A stretch of DNA of 14,514 nt from Candidatus Cloacimonadota bacterium. GTDB lineage: Bacteria; Muiribacteriota; UBA6191; JACPRK01. Location: the NCBI GenBank assembly GCA_021772705.1, contig JAJFLN010000491.1, positions 1 through 14,514 on the forward strand, read 5' to 3'. The translations under genes were made by a program, and so were the position numbers. Below are positions 1 through 8,074 of the stretch, piece by piece; the first letter of the stretch is position 1, and each line of letters begins with the position of its first letter. Under the pieces are notes generated by a model, which was given only the letters and a program-made list of their open reading frames with translations, did not search any database and was not told the origin of the DNA.

Positions 1-160
1 GCCATTCCGCCGCGGCCCGCAATAGCCGGTCGTGGAGCGCTCCCTCGACCCCGTCGAGCCCCCCTGATTCCGCAGCCAGCCAGACGAGTACCGCCAAGGC
101 GACCGCAGGAAGAAGCGTCGTGACAAGACGTTCACGGAGACGAGAGCCCGAGTTCATCAT
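1..160 (-). CDS. N-terminus of a membrane protein, possibly a CHASE2-type sensor (cut by left edge)
   Basis: An open frame starts at ATG 160-158 (a second ATG follows at once, 157-155) and runs off the left edge after 53 codons. The protein begins MMNSGSRLRERL, then has a hydrophobic helix at about residues 13-29 (LVTTLLPAVALAVLVWLAA), then GLDGVEGALHDRLLRAA. A basic N-terminus, one membrane helix and a following 'G.L..VE..L.D..LR' segment is how many CHASE2 proteins begin; CHASE2 is an extracytoplasmic sensor domain of kinases and adenylate cyclases. Only the first helix is visible, so the output domain is unknown. The ribosome site is weak (GAGAAAG about 8 bases before the ATG). A possible extended -10 (TGgTATGCT, TATGCT at 211-206) lies about 45 bases upstream. 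It is a separate unit from the 73-aa gene upstream. I am fairly sure of the gene and unsure of the family. Confidence 0.5.
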   Translation of the reverse strand, partial: MMNSGSRLRERLVTTLLPAVALAVLVWLAAESGGLDGVEGALHDRLLRAAAEW

Positions 161-274
161 GCGGACGTCTTTCTCAGGACTACGGTGGTCAGGCTCCGTA
201 GCGCCAGCATACCAAACGGACGAGTCACCCTCGACTGGCTCGACTCGGGAAGACTCACGAGCACTGTACCCACG

Positions 275-298
275 GGCGAGACAAGATCGGGTCTCACC
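275..298 (-). terminator. Hairpin just after the 73-aa membrane protein gene
   Basis: An inverted repeat (275-282 with 291-298, 7 of 8 pairs, 8-base loop) begins 3 bases after the stop codon at 302. No T-run follows in the direction of transcription. It may end or stabilise the transcript of the small gene before the next minus-strand gene starts. Confidence 0.35.
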
Positions 299-301
299 GC
301 G

Positions 302-523
302 TTACGGGGTGACCGCCACTCCAGCATTGGTGGCGCGCGAATCGGACGAGGAGGCCGCCTTCGCCTCATCTGGTGCCGGCTCCAGGCGCCAGTGCCGGTA
401 GCCATACACTCCAACGGCCAGGACGAAGATCAGCGACATCGCCGTGATTCCCTTGTAATTGATCTCGGGCTTCGGCCCGCTCCCCATATGGAGTCCTACT
501 TTGTCTTTCCCGTCATCTCTCAT
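302..523 (-). CDS. Small single-span membrane protein, 73 aa, unknown function
   Basis: The start is ATG 523-521, chosen because AAGGA lies 8 bases upstream on the minus strand. The protein (MRDDGKDKVGLHMGSG...) has a charged N-terminus of about 25 residues, one hydrophobic helix at about 26-42 (ITAMSLIFVLAVGVYGY), then RHWR and a tail rich in Ala, Ser, Asp and Glu ending GVAVTP. There is no signal-peptidase motif, so it is probably anchored by the helix with the Ala/Ser-rich tail on one side. I do not recognise a family. It lies 155 bp downstream of the receiver-kinase gene on the same strand and could be read through from it, but it has its own good ribosome site. A longer in-frame reading upstream (to 967) is only a shadow of the kinase gene. 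Confidence 0.7.
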   Translation of the reverse strand: MRDDGKDKVGLHMGSGPKPEINYKGITAMSLIFVLAVGVYGYRHWRLEPAPDEAKAASSSDSRATNAGVAVTP

Positions 524-602
524 ATCGTCGTCCTTTCGCTCTTCCCGGCCCCTGATAATATGGAATGCAAGAAGTGGTCCGTGACCCGATGAGTATGGCT
601 CC

Positions 603-619
603 AGCGAGAGTCCCTCGCT
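603..619 (-). terminator. Weak hairpin downstream of the kinase operon
   Basis: AGCGAG at 603-608 pairs with CTCGCT at 614-619 around a 5-base loop, about 60 bases after the stop of the receiver-kinase gene. A second small stem (GGCAC 652-656 with GTGCC 669-673) lies between them. Neither has a T-run, so this is a possible, unproven end of the kinase transcript. Confidence 0.2.
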
Positions 620-678
620 CCTCTGGGTCCTTCTCGGGGGACGGCATATAAGGCACAGAGAACTCGCCGTGCCCTCCG

Positions 679-1776
679 TTACACCCCGGTCCGGGAGCTG
701 TCGCCGGAGGGCAGACTGAACCAGAACGTCGAACCGCCGTCTGGGTTGTTCCGGGCTCCGATTTGCCCGTGGTGCAAGTCGACGAGCTGCTTGCAGATCG
801 CGAGGCCCAGGCCCGAACTCTTCTCGGTCCCCGTCGGCCGGTTGCTGAGTTTGGCGTATCTCACGAAGAGACCCTTCATGTCCGCATCCGTCAAGCCCGG
901 GCCCGAGTCGCATACCTCGAAGAGCGCCCCCCTCTCCTCGGCGCTGGTCCTGAGAGTGACGGGACATTTCGAGGCCGAGAACTTGATGGCGTTGCCGAGC
1001 AAGTTGTCGATCAACTGGACGACCCGTCGCTCGTCAGCCAGGATCGGCTCCAGGGCCGTATCCAGGTCGAGGCCGATCTCGATGTGCTTGACTGCCGCCG
1101 CATCGGCATGGCCCGAGCTGGCCGCCGTGGCGAGCTTGTTGAAATCCGTTGGGGTGCAGGAGAGCTCGAGTCGGCCTTCTCGGAGAGCCTGGCCGTCCAC
1201 GAAATCCTCCACCATGCTCTGCATGCGGCGAACGTCTTTGCGAATGTTCCTCAAGATCGAGATCATCGACTTCGTCATGGCTCCGCCCGACGACACCGTG
1301 TCGTCCAGGAGTCCGGCCGCGAGCCCGACCGTGCACAACGGATTCTTCAGGTCGTGACTGGCCATGGCCAGAAACTCCTCCTTGAGACGACCGAGTTGCT
1401 GCATCTCGAGCTGCGTCTGCACCCGGGCGCCGAGCACGGCCAGGTCCACGGGTTTGGTTACGTAGTCGTTGGCGCCCAGCTCGAATGCCTGGACGATGTC
1501 CTTCGTCGCGTGGTTGGCGGTCACCATGATCACCGGTAGTTCGAGCCGGCTCCGAATGGCGCGGACCCGCGCCAGGGTTTCCAGACCGCCGAGGCCTTCC
1601 ATCAGGACGTCGAGCAGGGCGAGATCGAACGGTTCGGCGCCGATGAGGGTCATGGCCTCCTCCCCACTGGAGGCAAGGACCACGCCGTGCCCCAGGCGGG
1701 TCAGCATGGCCGACAGCATCAAGCGGTTGATCTCCTCGTCATCCACCACCAGAAGGCGCCCGGCGCGCTCGTTCAT
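679..1776 (-). CDS. Receiver-histidine kinase (REC-HisKA-HATPase), 365 aa
   Basis: A cytoplasmic two-component protein with the receiver at the front. REC (about 6-122) has the acidic pair D12 D13, phospho-acceptor D56 in LLD, T86 and K108 (TKP). HisKA follows with the H-box ASHDLKNPL (H141). HATPase_c has the N-box NAIKF (N262), G1 box DSGPG (290-294) and G2 box SGLGL (321-325). There is no sensor domain, membrane helix or DNA-binding domain. By family knowledge it would autophosphorylate H141, with its REC controlling the kinase or receiving phosphate from another protein. Its ATG lies inside the stop of the large kinase gene upstream (ATGA, 1773-1776), so the two are almost certainly co-translated. 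The Hpt at the end of the large kinase is the obvious donor for D56, which is inference. One oddity: the loop after D56 reads VLMEGLGGLE where most receivers have VMMPGMDGLE, so the usual Pro and Asp are missing. Confidence 0.93.
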   Translation of the reverse strand: MNERAGRLLVVDDEEINRLMLSAMLTRLGHGVVLASSGEEAMTLIGAEPFDLALLDVLMEGLGGLETLARVRAIRSRLELPVIMVTANHATKDIVQAFELGANDYVTKPVDLAVLGARVQTQLEMQQLGRLKEEFLAMASHDLKNPLCTVGLAAGLLDDTVSSGGAMTKSMISILRNIRKDVRRMQSMVEDFVDGQALREGRLELSCTPTDFNKLATAASSGHADAAAVKHIEIGLDLDTALEPILADERRVVQLIDNLLGNAIKFSASKCPVTLRTSAEERGALFEVCDSGPGLTDADMKGLFVRYAKLSNRPTGTEKSSGLGLAICKQLVDLHHGQIGARNNPDGGSTFWFSLPSGDSSRTGV

Positions 1777-4700
1777 GATGGCTCTCCCGTGGTTACACCC
1801 GTCGGCCCAGGTGCCGGATCGAGTTTGGGCCGGACCAGGGAATGCTCGGCCTCCAGCGCGAGGACCTGCTCCTCGAATGGTCCGGCCTCGCCGGCACCGG
1901 TCTTCGTTTCGATGACGGCCGCAAGTTTGGCCAGAGTCGTCGCCCCCACCGCCTGGCTGGTCGATTTGATATCATGGGCGATGCGCCTGGCACGGGACAC
2001 ATCGGATGAACCTAGCGCCTCGCGCAGGTCCTCCAGATACTGCGGCATGCGCTCCAGATACGTATCCAGAACGATACGGAAGTTCTCCGGGCCGACGTCT
2101 CGCGCCATTCTGTCGAAAAGATCCCGGTCGACGATGCCAGCGCCGGCATCTTGCCCGGTATCGGGGGCCGCATCGGCTCCTGGAAGTCCGTCACTCTGCT
2201 CTGGAGACACCGGGGTTATGTCGACCTCATCCTCGGCAGAGTCCGCCGGGCGGGGTGGTGCGAGGTGGGAATCGCCTCTCAGGAAGTCCCGGCTCCTGGC
2301 CCGCTTCAGTACCGCGCTCAGCCGCCCCAGGGTCACGGGTTTCGAGATATAGTCATTCATGCCCGCCGCCAGGCAACGCTCCCGGTCGCCGGTGATCGCG
2401 TTGGCCGTCATGGCGATGATGTAGGGCTGAACCGTCTCGGCTGGCAGGGCCCGGATCCGGTGCGTCGCCTCCAGACCGTCCATGATCGGCATGTCCATGT
2501 CCATCAGCACCAGGACATAGGGGTCGGACAGGGCCGCCTGCTCGACCGCAGCGAGCGCCGCCGCTCCATCGGCCACGACCTCCGCCTCGAGTCCCAGACG
2601 CCGCAGCATCATGGACGCGACGGTCTGGTTGATCATGTTGTCCTCCACGATCAGCACTCGCACCGGCGGGTGGCCTGGACCGGCTGCGGTGGCGGTCGAG
2701 CTCGGTCCGCTTCCAGGAGACTCGCCGGTTTCCAATTCGCTGATCGGCGTCAACACATGACAGCACGCATTCAGCAGTTCCGATTGCTTGAACGGCTTGG
2801 CGAGGAATGCGAAGAAGTTGTCGGTCATCATTCCCGCGTTCTCGATCGAGGTCATCAGCACGGGCCGGACCGACTGTCCCGCCGGAAGGCGGCGGATCGC
2901 GGCCGCCAAGCCCGGGCCGTCCATCCTGGGCATCACGCAGTCGAGCAGAGCAATGTCGAAGTGATCGCCTCGTTCTATCCAATTGAGCGCTTCCTGCGGC
3001 GAGCTGGTACCGGAGACGACGGCCTCCCATGTTTCCAGGAAGTGGGTCACGATGTCGACCTGGGGCGGACTGTCGTCGACGACCAGGATTCGCTTCTTGG
3101 ACAGGATCGAGCTGTCTGTACTCACGCTCGTGGAGGGGGGCTCGGCGAGGGGCGCCTGGATGAGCACGTGGAAGGTCGAGCCCTTGCCAGGCTCGCTTTC
3201 CGCCCAGACGCGACCGTTCATCAAGTCCGCCAGCCGCCTGCAGATCGTCAGTCCGAGGCCCGTGCCGCCGAACCGGCGGGTGGTGGAGGCGTCGACCTGG
3301 CTGAAGGACTTGAAGAGTCGATCCATCCGGTCGGCGGGAACTCCGATTCCCGTGTCTCGAACGGCGAAGTGAACCTCGCACCGTCCGTCCTCGATCTCCC
3401 GCCCGTCCACGGTCAGGGAGACCTCTCCGGCCTCGGTGAACTTGACGGCATTGCTCAGGAAGTTCGCCAGGATCTGGCGCAGCCGCCCGCTGTCGCCGGA
3501 GATGGCCGCCGGTGTGGAAGGCTGAATCTCGCATGTGAGCTTGATCTGCTGGATCGACGCCTGGAACACGGCGAGCTCCATGGCTTCATCCACGCAGCTC
3601 TTGATGCTGAAAGGCCTCGGATCCAGCTCCATCATCCCGGACTCAATCTTGGAGAAGTCGAGGATGTCGTTGATGATCGCGAGCAGATGATTACCGCTCT
3701 GGCGGATCGTGTGAAGCCATGCCCGCTCCTGGGCAGGGAGGCTCGAATCCTGGAGAAGCTCCGCCAGGCCGATGATGGCGTTCATCGGTGTCCGGATCTC
3801 GTGGCTCATGCTGGCCAGGAAGTTCGACTTCGCCGCCGTGGCCGCCTGGGCGGTCTCCCAGGCGAGGGTCTTGAGCCGGTTGGCCTCCTCGACACGCTGG
3901 TTCTGCTCCTCCAGCTCGTCGTTCTTCCCTCGAAGCTGCTCCTCCAGTTGCTTCTGCTCCGTGATGTCCCGCGCTGAGGCCACCACACCCCTGAGTCGTC
4001 CGTCGGCACTCTTGAACGTCGTGGCGTTGTACGACACCTCGGTCTCTCGCCCGTCCTCGGCACGGATCGTCAGCTCGTAGTTTGTGACCCGATCCTCGGC
4101 AAGCACCCTGCGGATGCCGTCCTCGGCCAGGTTCGGGTCCGTGAAGTAGTCCTTGAATGGCGTGCCGAGAAGCTCTTCTCGGCTGTGGCCAGTGACGGCA
4201 CACATCTGGCGATTCACATCCGTGATGAGTCCGATCGTGTCGGTGGTCATCAGGGCGTCGATGTTCGATTCGATGAGGCCGCGGGTGTAGGTCTGTTGCT
4301 CTCGCAGCTCTTCCTCGATCTGTTTCTGCATCGTGATCTCTCTGACCGCCGCCAGGATGCCTTCTACCGCCCCGCCCGTGTCCCGGACCACGGCCGCGTT
4401 CAACGACACGAACAGCTTATGGCCCGCCTTGGTTCGAGCGACCAGCTCCTGGTTGGTGACGACACCCTCCGCGAAGGTCGTCTCGACGCTGGTCCTGGCC
4501 CGCTCGGGCTCCGTGAAGTAGTCGACGAAGGGGCTGCCGATGAGCCGCTTGCGGCCGAATCCAGTGAGCCGCACGGTCTGCTCGTTGACGTCGGTGACCA
4601 CACCGGCAGGATCGACCATCATCAAGGCATCGAGGGAGGATTCGATGAGGCTGCGGTTGTAGTTCTGCTCCTCCTGGAGCTGCTCCTCGAGCCGCTTCTG

Positions 4701-7700
4701 CGCCGTGATGTCCCTCGCGGCGGCCAGCACGCCAGAGATGCGGCCCTCCGTGTCCTTGAGAGTGCCCAGGTTGAAGCTGACGAGGGTTCGCCTGCCCGTG
4801 CGCGACATGAGCACCAGCTGATAATTGAGGGCCGAGCCTTGCGCGAGCGCCTGCCTCACTCCCGCGGCGGCGAGGTCGGGCTCTGTGAAGTAGTCCTTGA
4901 ACGGCGTGCCCAGCAATTCCTCGCGAGTCCGTCCCGTGATGGAGCACATCTGGCGATTCACATCGGTGATCGCCAGCTCGGGGTCGACGATGACCAGGAC
5001 GTCGATGGAGTTCTCGATGAGGCTTCGGTTGTAGTTCTGCTCCTCCCGGAGCTGCTCTTCCAGACGCCGCCGATCCGTGACGTCCCGTGCGACGGCGAAG
5101 ATGCTGCGGACGACTCCCGCCGTGTCCTTGAAGACGCTGGCGGTGAAGCTGATCAGGATTTCGCGGCGACGACGGGAGCGAAGCAGCAGCTCATAGTTGG
5201 TGACCGAACCCTCGGCAAGAGTCTTGCGGACCGCGGCCTCGGCGCGATCCGGTTCGGCGAAGTAGTCCGAGAATTGGCTTCCGATGAGCTGTTCTTGTCC
5301 GTAGCCCGTAAGCTTGACGAACTGCTCGTTGACGTCGGTGATCGTCAGATCCGGAGCGACTGTGAGAAGGGCGTCCACCGACGACTCGATCAGGCCACGG
5401 CTGTAGTACTGCGCCTGCCGGAGCTGATCCTCGAATCCCTTCTGCGCCGTGATGTTCCGAGCGGCGGCGAACACGCTCCGCAGGCGTCCGTCCTCACCGG
5501 TGAAGGTCGAGGCGTTGTAGGAGACCGCCGTCTCGCAGCCGTCTTTGGCACGGATCGTCAGCTCATAGTGCGTTACGCGCCCCTCCGAGAGAACTTTTCG
5601 GAGGCCGTCCTCGGCGAGCTTGGGGTCCGTGAAGTAGTCCTTGAACGGCGTGCCCAGCAGCTCCTCCCGGCTCCGTCCTGTGATGGAGCACATCTGGCGA
5701 TTGACGTCGGTGATGACGCCGATAGGGTCGGTGGTCATCAGGGCATCGATGTTCGATTCGATGAGACCACGATTGTAAGTCTGCTGTTCCCGGAGTTCGC
5801 CTTCGAGCCGCTTCTGATCTGTAATGTCCCGGGCGATGGCAAGGATGCCGGCCACGGAGCCCGCCGTGTCCCGAAAGACGGCGGCGTTGAAGCTGACGAG
5901 ATTTCCAACACCGGCCTTGCCCAAGACGGCGAGCTCGCAGTTCTTGACGACCCCTTCGTCGAAGGTCTTGCGGACACTCGCGGCGGCTCGGTCCGGGTCG
6001 GTGAAGTAGTTGGCGAAGGGACTGCCGATCAGCTTTTGACGCGGCCGGCCCGTGAGGCGGACCATCTGATCGTTGACGTCGGTGATGTGTCCCTGGGGAT
6101 CGACCATGACGAGGCTGTAGACGGAGGCCTCGATCAGGCTCCGGCTGTAGTTCTGCTGCTCCTGGAGCTGACCCTCCAGGCGATGCTGCTCCGTGACGTC
6201 CCGAGCCACGGCGAAGATGCCCCGGACATTGTTCTCGGCGTCGCGAAAGACCGATGCGTTCAAGCTCACCAGGACGAGCTGGCCGGAGTGGGTGCGGAGA
6301 GTCAGCTCATAGTTCGTGATCGAGCCTTCGGCGAGGGTCTTGCGGACGGCGGCCGCGGCGCTGCCGGAATCGGTGAAGTAGTCGTTGAAGCGGCTGCCGA
6401 TGAGCCGGGACTTCTCTACTTCCGTCAGCTTCGCCATCTGGCCATTGACGTCGGTGATGGTCAACTCTGGGTCGACCATGATCATCGGATCGACGGAGGC
6501 CTCGATGAGGCCTCGCGTGTAGTTCTGAGCCTGGCGCAGCTCCTCTTCCAGACGCTTCTGTTCCGTGATGTCGTGGACGGCAGCGAAGATGCCTCGGATT
6601 CGGCCATCGGGGTCCTTGAAGACGGAGGCATTGAAGCTGACCAGGGTCTCGTGACCGTCCTTCGAGCGCAGGGACAGGACGTGGTTGGTGACGAAGCCAT
6701 CAGTCAATGTCCTCTCGACGCCTTCTCTGGCCAGCACCGGGTCGGTGAAGAAGTCGGGGAAGGAGCTGCCGATGAGCTCCTCTCGGGAAAAGCCCGTGAT
6801 GCGCCGCGTCTGCTCGTTGACCTCGATGATCATCAGGTCAGGGTCGACGGTGAGGAGGGCGTCGACGGAACCTTCGATGAGCCCGCGGGTATAGTTCCTC
6901 GCCTGGCGCAGATCCTCCTCGAGCCGCTTTTGATCCGTGATGTCCCTGGCGGCGGCGAACACGCCGTTGAGGTGGCCATCCTCGGATCGAAAGGTAGCCG
7001 CATTATAGGAGACAGCCGTCTCCTTTCCGTCCTTGGACCGCATCACCAGCTCGTAGTTCGTGACGCGATCCTCGGCGAGCACACTTCGGATCGCGTCTTC
7101 GGCACGCTTGGGATCGGTGAAGTAGAGCTTGAAGGGGCTGCCGATCAGCTCCTCGCGGGATAGACCCGTCATCTCGCACATCTGCCAGTTGACGTTGCTG
7201 ATGATGCCGATGGTGTCGGTGGTCATGAGCGCGTCGATGTTGGACTCCAGCAGGCCTCGATTATACTCCTGAGACTCCTTGAGCCGACGGACGATTTGCT
7301 GCGCCTCCGTCAGGTCCCTGGAGATCATCGTGAACCCGATCGGCTCTCCACTCCCATCCCGCCGGAGCGTGATCGTCGAGGATGCTACGAAGTTGCTTCC
7401 GTCCTTCCGAATGCGTCCGATCTCGCCCGACCACTTGCCAGCAGAGCGGGCCTCGTCGAGGATCTCCAGGGCCCGGCCGCTCTTCACCTCCTCCGGGCCG
7501 TACAGGAGCAGGACGCTCTGCTTCCCGATCATTTCTCCGGGGTCGTAGCCGTAGAGGCGGCGGGCGCCCTCATTCCAAGCCAGAACGGTGCCGGCCAGGT
7601 CGGCGGCGACTATGGAGTACTCGGTTGAGCTTTCGAGTATGGACCCAAGGAGGGCCGCCTGCTCCGCCACGCCAAGGGCGGGCGTGACGGACGGTTCTTG

Positions 7701-7724
7701 GTCGCTGGTGTCGACGTCACTCAT
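1773..7724 (-). CDS. Giant soluble hybrid histidine kinase: 10 PAS, HisKA, HATPase, 2 REC, Hpt
   Basis: About 1983 aa with no membrane segment, so a cytoplasmic sensor. In order: a divergent PAS (about 26-140); nine PAS units of exactly 124 residues each (about 153-1268), each ending in a coiled linker like DITEQKRLEEQLREQQ; a coiled stretch (KNDELEEQNQRVEEANRLK); HisKA with SHEIRTPMN (H about 1308); HATPase_c with NAVKF (N about 1425), DTGIG and GGTGLGL; REC1 (VVDDS about 1549-1552, acceptor D about 1595 in LLDCVMPRMDG); REC2 (VEDNMINQ, acceptor D about 1742 in LMDMDMPIMDG, SKPV); and a C-terminal Hpt with AHDIKST (H about 1917). All catalytic residues are present. The likely relay is His-Asp-(Asp)-His(Hpt), then the overlapping REC protein. 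I chose ATG 7724-7722 (MSDVDTSDQEPS). The frame stays open to ATG 7874, but those 50 extra residues are Arg-rich and unlike a PAS kinase N-terminus. Neither start has a clear ribosome site, so the start is uncertain. Ligands cannot be read from the sequence. Confidence 0.93.
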   Translation of the reverse strand: MSDVDTSDQEPSVTPALGVAEQAALLGSILESSTEYSIVAADLAGTVLAWNEGARRLYGYDPGEMIGKQSVLLLYGPEEVKSGRALEILDEARSAGKWSGEIGRIRKDGSNFVASSTITLRRDGSGEPIGFTMISRDLTEAQQIVRRLKESQEYNRGLLESNIDALMTTDTIGIISNVNWQMCEMTGLSREELIGSPFKLYFTDPKRAEDAIRSVLAEDRVTNYELVMRSKDGKETAVSYNAATFRSEDGHLNGVFAAARDITDQKRLEEDLRQARNYTRGLIEGSVDALLTVDPDLMIIEVNEQTRRITGFSREELIGSSFPDFFTDPVLAREGVERTLTDGFVTNHVLSLRSKDGHETLVSFNASVFKDPDGRIRGIFAAVHDITEQKRLEEELRQAQNYTRGLIEASVDPMIMVDPELTITDVNGQMAKLTEVEKSRLIGSRFNDYFTDSGSAAAAVRKTLAEGSITNYELTLRTHSGQLVLVSLNASVFRDAENNVRGIFAVARDVTEQHRLEGQLQEQQNYSRSLIEASVYSLVMVDPQGHITDVNDQMVRLTGRPRQKLIGSPFANYFTDPDRAAASVRKTFDEGVVKNCELAVLGKAGVGNLVSFNAAVFRDTAGSVAGILAIARDITDQKRLEGELREQQTYNRGLIESNIDALMTTDPIGVITDVNRQMCSITGRSREELLGTPFKDYFTDPKLAEDGLRKVLSEGRVTHYELTIRAKDGCETAVSYNASTFTGEDGRLRSVFAAARNITAQKGFEDQLRQAQYYSRGLIESSVDALLTVAPDLTITDVNEQFVKLTGYGQEQLIGSQFSDYFAEPDRAEAAVRKTLAEGSVTNYELLLRSRRRREILISFTASVFKDTAGVVRSIFAVARDVTDRRRLEEQLREEQNYNRSLIENSIDVLVIVDPELAITDVNRQMCSITGRTREELLGTPFKDYFTEPDLAAAGVRQALAQGSALNYQLVLMSRTGRRTLVSFNLGTLKDTEGRISGVLAAARDITAQKRLEEQLQEEQNYNRSLIESSLDALMMVDPAGVVTDVNEQTVRLTGFGRKRLIGSPFVDYFTEPERARTSVETTFAEGVVTNQELVARTKAGHKLFVSLNAAVVRDTGGAVEGILAAVREITMQKQIEEELREQQTYTRGLIESNIDALMTTDTIGLITDVNRQMCAVTGHSREELLGTPFKDYFTDPNLAEDGIRRVLAEDRVTNYELTIRAEDGRETEVSYNATTFKSADGRLRGVVASARDITEQKQLEEQLRGKNDELEEQNQRVEEANRLKTLAWETAQAATAAKSNFLASMSHEIRTPMNAIIGLAELLQDSSLPAQERAWLHTIRQSGNHLLAIINDILDFSKIESGMMELDPRPFSIKSCVDEAMELAVFQASIQQIKLTCEIQPSTPAAISGDSGRLRQILANFLSNAVKFTEAGEVSLTVDGREIEDGRCEVHFAVRDTGIGVPADRMDRLFKSFSQVDASTTRRFGGTGLGLTICRRLADLMNGRVWAESEPGKGSTFHVLIQAPLAEPPSTSVSTDSSILSKKRILVVDDSPPQVDIVTHFLETWEAVVSGTSSPQEALNWIERGDHFDIALLDCVMPRMDGPGLAAAIRRLPAGQSVRPVLMTSIENAGMMTDNFFAFLAKPFKQSELLNACCHVLTPISELETGESPGSGPSSTATAAGPGHPPVRVLIVEDNMINQTVASMMLRRLGLEAEVVADGAAALAAVEQAALSDPYVLVLMDMDMPIMDGLEATHRIRALPAETVQPYIIAMTANAITGDRERCLAAGMNDYISKPVTLGRLSAVLKRARSRDFLRGDSHLAPPRPADSAEDEVDITPVSPEQSDGLPGADAAPDTGQDAGAGIVDRDLFDRMARDVGPENFRIVLDTYLERMPQYLEDLREALGSSDVSRARRIAHDIKSTSQAVGATTLAKLAAVIETKTGAGEAGPFEEQVLALEAEHSLVRPKLDPAPGPTGVTTGEPS
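3921..7268 (-). repeat. Nine tandem PAS-coding repeats, 372 bp each
   Basis: Nine in-frame units of 124 codons follow each other with no insertion or deletion. The recurring GLIES-type segment lies near 7241, 6869, 6497, 6125, 5753, 5381, 5009, 4637 and 4265. Shared signature: Y.R.LIE.S.D.L...D....TDVN.Q...TG, then L.G..F..YFT.P, then VS.NA and a closing DIT.QK linker. Units 1, 5 and 9 share SNIDALMTTD, IG and VSYNA. Units 4 and 8 share RSLIE, DP.G, VRLTG, LIGSPF, TF.EGVV and KAG. Units 2, 3, 6 and 7 are mixed. Array limits are set at the start of EYNRG in unit 1 and 124 codons into unit 9. Confidence 0.95.
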
Positions 7725-8044
7725 GAAGCAGTGCGCCGAAGCCCGACGATGTTCGTTGCGAGCGGCACGGCGCCGCCGGTACCGAATCCGATGACTGAAA
7801 CTGCATTTCTGAACCTTCCATTCTCCGTCGTGTCCAAACGGCTGAAGAGCTTGTCTTCCTCGCGAAGGCATCATTTCGATAGCAAAGCTGTGACACCTAT
7901 CATTTGAAGCAGGACTCGTGCCATGGTCGGACTCGTCGAGTAGAGTTCGGCCAGAGCTGGGTCGCAGCCGCTATCCAGCTACTCCAGGGCAGGTTCGGGC
8001 TTGCCGCGCCACGCCAGCCGAGGCGGTCTGCAATGCCCAAGACT

Positions 8045-8074
8045 GTTACAGTGTTGCCCTCACGGCGACACCCG
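8045..8074. repeat. Short dispersed repeat, copy 1 (match at 10837-10864)
   Basis: Both copies begin with the same 10-mer GTTACAGTGT and go on with CCCTC, CGG and CACCCG in the same order and orientation, with a few substitutions and small gaps. Weaker similarity continues for about 30 bases in each. Both lie in gene-free DNA upstream of plus-strand genes. They could be remnants of one mobile element end or a shared regulatory sequence. Confidence 0.35.

Noticed and set aside
524..967. Long upstream extension of the 73-aa membrane protein on the minus strand.
   Set aside because: It overlaps the receiver-kinase gene in another frame and is Arg/Gly-rich; the ribosome site at ATG 523 marks the real start.
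2151..3977. A 608-codon plus-strand open frame opposite the kinase core and receivers.
   Set aside because: Strongly supported HisKA, HATPase and REC domains are coded on the other strand; this translation is His/Arg/Gly-rich and shadow-like.
4185..7163. A 992-codon open frame on the plus strand opposite the PAS array.
   Set aside because: It is antisense to the PAS repeats. Because each repeat is 372 bp (a multiple of 3), lack of stops in one unit carries over to all. The product is a repeating Asp/Val/Gly-rich sequence with no ribosome site and no known domain.
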